Shown piece by piece: positions 23,226 through 24,930 of a DNA stretch of 24,930 nt (its first letter is position 1; each line of letters begins with the position of its first letter). The DNA is from a virus. The stretch lies in the IMG/VR virus record IMGVR_UViG_3300047319_000568, positions 1 to 24,930 of that record; one strand, given 5' to 3'. A program made the position numbers and the translations under genes. The notes under the pieces are model-generated. The model did not search any database. It saw nothing but the letters and a program-made list of their open reading frames with translations, and was not told the DNA's origin.

Positions 23226-23737
23226 TCGTCGAGCATGTCCTCGTCGTTGTCGTTGGCTTCTTCGCCTTCGACCTCGACGGGCTTGTCGCCGGAGTTCTCC
23301 GGGTCGGGGTCGCCGATGGTGTGCGTGATGCCAGTGGGAATGTTCTTCGGGGGCGGATCGCTCGCGGGCGTCTCGGTCTCGGCCAGGTGCTCGCCGGTGG
23401 CGACCTCGGAATCCTCGAGCAGCTTCTCGTCGTCGGTCATGTCTTCGTTCTCCTCGTTGAAGGGCGCCAGGTTCTCGGTTTCCTGCTCGTACAGATCCGT
23501 TTCGGCCACCTCGTCGGGCTTGCCGCCGACGGTAGTGTACGCGGGCCCATCGTTGTGGCCCGCGCCGCAGTACATCTCGTGCGCAGCGTCGAGAACGTCG
23601 GCGTGCATCCCGTCGTGCGGGTGATAGCCTTGGTTTGCCATCCAGTGCGCGAGTGCGAACGGGTTGTCGATCTCGCTGTGCGACTTCATGTGCTCCACGG
23701 TGCCTTGCCAACCCTCGGGCGCGCTGTCCTTGGTCAT
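23222..23737 (-). CDS. Acidic protein of unknown function
   Basis: A 171-residue protein from the ATG at 23737; a GTG at 23773 would add 12 residues and cannot be excluded. The N-terminal part (GWQGTVEHMKSHSEIDNPFA, about 8-27) and HWMANQGYHPHDG form a small conserved-looking domain I have seen as a lysine-rich or polar module in phage capsid and head-maturation proteins. From about residue 80 on, the protein is dominated by Glu and Asp and looks disordered. The charge could mimic DNA or hold a basic partner such as the next gene's product; that is speculation. It lies upstream of the terminase. Confidence 0.66.
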   Translation of the reverse strand: MTKDSAPEGWQGTVEHMKSHSEIDNPFALAHWMANQGYHPHDGMHADVLDAAHEMYCGAGHNDGPAYTTVGGKPDEVAETDLYEQETENLAPFNEENEDMTDDEKLLEDSEVATGEHLAETETPASDPPPKNIPTGITHTIGDPDPENSGDKPVEVEGEEANDNDEDMLDE

Positions 23738-23776
23738 GGCTCTATCACCCGCCACCGTTCGAGGTTTTGCCACTTT

Positions 23777-24196
23777 CTACGCTTCGATCCATCGCTTGAG
23801 CGTCCAGCGCCCAAAGTCGTAGGCCTGCTCGATTTGCTGTTGCCGCTCCTCGCGATGCTCACGGCCAAGCTGGATGGCGATGCGCAGCGGGCAGCGCATC
23901 ACGCCCTTTGCCGCTGTCCATGTGCGCACCTCGACGTCGAGAAAGCCGGGCCCACCTCCCGAGGGCACGATGTCGCAGGCTGGCCAAGGTTGTGGTGGCC
24001 TGAGCTCGCCGTCGGCTGAGATCGCGCGCAGCATCTCGAGCACGCCGGCGCGCCGACAAATCTCGACTGCGGCGGCGCGGAGCTGGCGATGGTGCGGGTC
24101 GTCGTCGCGGTGCGCGCCTTCGATGACCTTGCCGAGCATGCCAATGGCCGCGCGGTCGACGGCTGCCATCAGTTCGGGATCGTCTTCGTAGCTCAT
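23777..24196 (-). CDS. Unknown protein of the packaging region
   Basis: A 139-residue protein starting at an ATG in an ATGA overlap with the terminase-small-like gene. Readings starting further upstream in this frame cross that gene and are Arg/His-rich, so the short start is preferred. The N-terminal half is helical (DPHHRQLRAAAVEICRRAG), the middle has Gly/Pro-rich loops, and the C-terminus is helical with many Gln/Arg (EHREERQQQIEQAYDFGRW). I do not recognise a family. Confidence 0.62.
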   Translation of the reverse strand: MSYEDDPELMAAVDRAAIGMLGKVIEGAHRDDDPHHRQLRAAAVEICRRAGVLEMLRAISADGELRPPQPWPACDIVPSGGGPGFLDVEVRTWTAAKGVMRCPLRIAIQLGREHREERQQQIEQAYDFGRWTLKRWIEA

Positions 24197-24582
24197 GGCT
24201 CTTGTCCTTCTGCGCGGATCCGCGCAAGCGCGCGCGCCAGCATCTCGTACGCGCGCAATTCGTCGTCGCTGAGCTTGCTCATGTCGATCTTCGCCGACGT
24301 GGCCGCCGGTATGTTCGGCGTTTCGTCGATGGTGATCGTCTGCGGCGCCTTGCCCCAGCCGCGGTCGAGCAGCGCATTGCACGCTGCCACGCGGGCCGAT
24401 TCGTTCTCGGCGCTGGTCGCGAGTCGGCGCAGCTCGCCGATCGCTTCGACCGTCGCCTCTCGCGCAAGCCGCACCACCTCGACGAGCGCCTTGGGGCGCC
24501 CGCCGGGATTGATCGTGCCGCTGACCAACCGCCCGCGTTCGTCGCGAACCACAACGGACTTTTTATGAGGGCCCTCGCTCAC
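24193..24582 (-). CDS. Terminase small subunit-like protein
   Basis: A 129-residue protein with a GTG start. Residues about 15-35 (RGRLVSGTINPGGRPKALVE) followed by a helix and ESARVAACNALLDRGWGKAP (about 60-79) match small DUF5681-like/terminase-small-like proteins that open phage packaging operons. The Asn-Pro-Gly-Gly-Arg-Pro motif and the Leu-Asp-Arg-Gly-Trp-Gly-Lys-Ala-Pro block are the recognisable parts. The C-terminal third is helical (KLSDDELRAYEMLARALARI). The likely role is recognition of the packaging site with TerL. TerL lies about 1.3 kb further on with three genes between, which is a little unusual. Confidence 0.6.
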   Translation of the reverse strand: MSEGPHKKSVVVRDERGRLVSGTINPGGRPKALVEVVRLAREATVEAIGELRRLATSAENESARVAACNALLDRGWGKAPQTITIDETPNIPAATSAKIDMSKLSDDELRAYEMLARALARIRAEGQEP

Positions 24583-24589
24583 GCCATGC

Positions 24590-24799
24590 TCACTGCAGCT
24601 TCAGCCCCGGCACGCTGGGCACGACCTGGACCTGGCCGTCGCCCTGCTTGAGCGCCATCTCGCGCAGGTCCTCGAGCACTGACACCAGCAGCTTCAGCGC
24701 CTGCCTGGGTGGCAGTGGTGACGAAAACGAGATCGCACTATTCGGCGCCTGCGTGACGGTGAACAACGTTCGCCCTTCGCTCAGTTCTGAGTCAGCCAT
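24590..24799 (-). CDS. Small unknown protein
   Basis: A 69-residue protein. The ATG at 24799 is chosen because CGGAG lies a few bases before it; a GTG at 24865 would add 22 residues that overlap the end of the next upstream gene. The second half is a helix (PPRQALKLLVSVLEDLREMA). Unrecognised. It ends eight bases before the GTG of the terminase-small-like gene. Confidence 0.52.
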   Translation of the reverse strand: MADSELSEGRTLFTVTQAPNSAISFSSPLPPRQALKLLVSVLEDLREMALKQGDGQVQVVPSVPGLKLQ

Positions 24800-24833
24800 G
24801 ATTTTCTCCGTTGTGGACGTCTCCACGTAATGG

Positions 24834-24930
24834 TCATTCGTCGTCCTCTCCGGGCTCGCGCTCACGTAAATGGGCGCTCGCCTGGTTTTTGTGGATATTG
24901 AGGATATTTTCCGGGATATGCGGGTTCACT
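24834..24930 (-). CDS. C-terminal end of an upstream gene, partial
   Basis: A frame open at the right edge codes 31 residues (ending REREPGEDDE) before TGA at 24834. The stop lies 35 bases before the next ATG. It reads like the polar tail of a real protein, but the rest lies outside the window. Weak because of its length. Confidence 0.35.
   Translation of the reverse strand, partial: VNPHIPENILNIHKNQASAHLREREPGEDDE

Overview
The window is a GC-rich block of phage structural genes, either a prophage or a free phage genome. It encodes DNA packaging, head, neck, contractile tail and baseplate of a myovirus-type tailed phage. Nearly everything is on the minus strand, so the map reads from right to left. 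No host gene, integrase, lysis gene, tRNA, rRNA, insertion sequence or CRISPR array is visible, so the host cannot be named. High GC and the family set (DUF1073 portal, DUF2213 protease, DUF2184 capsid, DUF3383 sheath, DUF3277 tube) fit phages of high-GC, probably Gram-negative, bacteria; that is inference.

Layout from right to left. Positions 24.93-21.04 kb: the end of an unknown gene, small early/packaging genes (a small-terminase-like protein, an acidic protein, unknowns), the large terminase and a Zn-ribbon-like small protein. Positions 20.9-15.8 kb: portal, a beta-rich putative virion protein, a Mu gpF-like minor head protein, then the DUF2213 prohead protease, which appears to contain a nested in-frame scaffold gene with its own ribosome binding site. 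Positions 15.8-11.8 kb: cement/decoration-like protein, major capsid protein, two unknown proteins, DUF4054 connector, gp10-like neck protein and tail terminator. Positions 11.8-7.8 kb: sheath, tube, tail assembly chaperone with a probable -1 frameshift at TTTTTTC, and a short tape measure. Positions 7.8-1 kb: Dit-like protein, baseplate plug, hub, Gp138-type spike, gp25-like wedge, gpJ, DUF2612 connector, a glycine-rich fibre, and a second fibre-like protein that starts with a signal peptide and runs off the left edge.

The genes are packed with 1-4 base stop/start overlaps (ATGA, TGATG, GTGA), so translation is probably coupled. The only break in polarity is a two-gene plus-strand cassette at 17157-17744, placed between the gpF-like gene and the protease. 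It encodes a small helix-turn-helix protein and a small beta-rich protein, and an operator-like repeat sits over its start. This cassette, the nested scaffold, the frameshift and the signal-peptide fibre are the points most worth a second look. No stretch over 300 bases lacks a gene.
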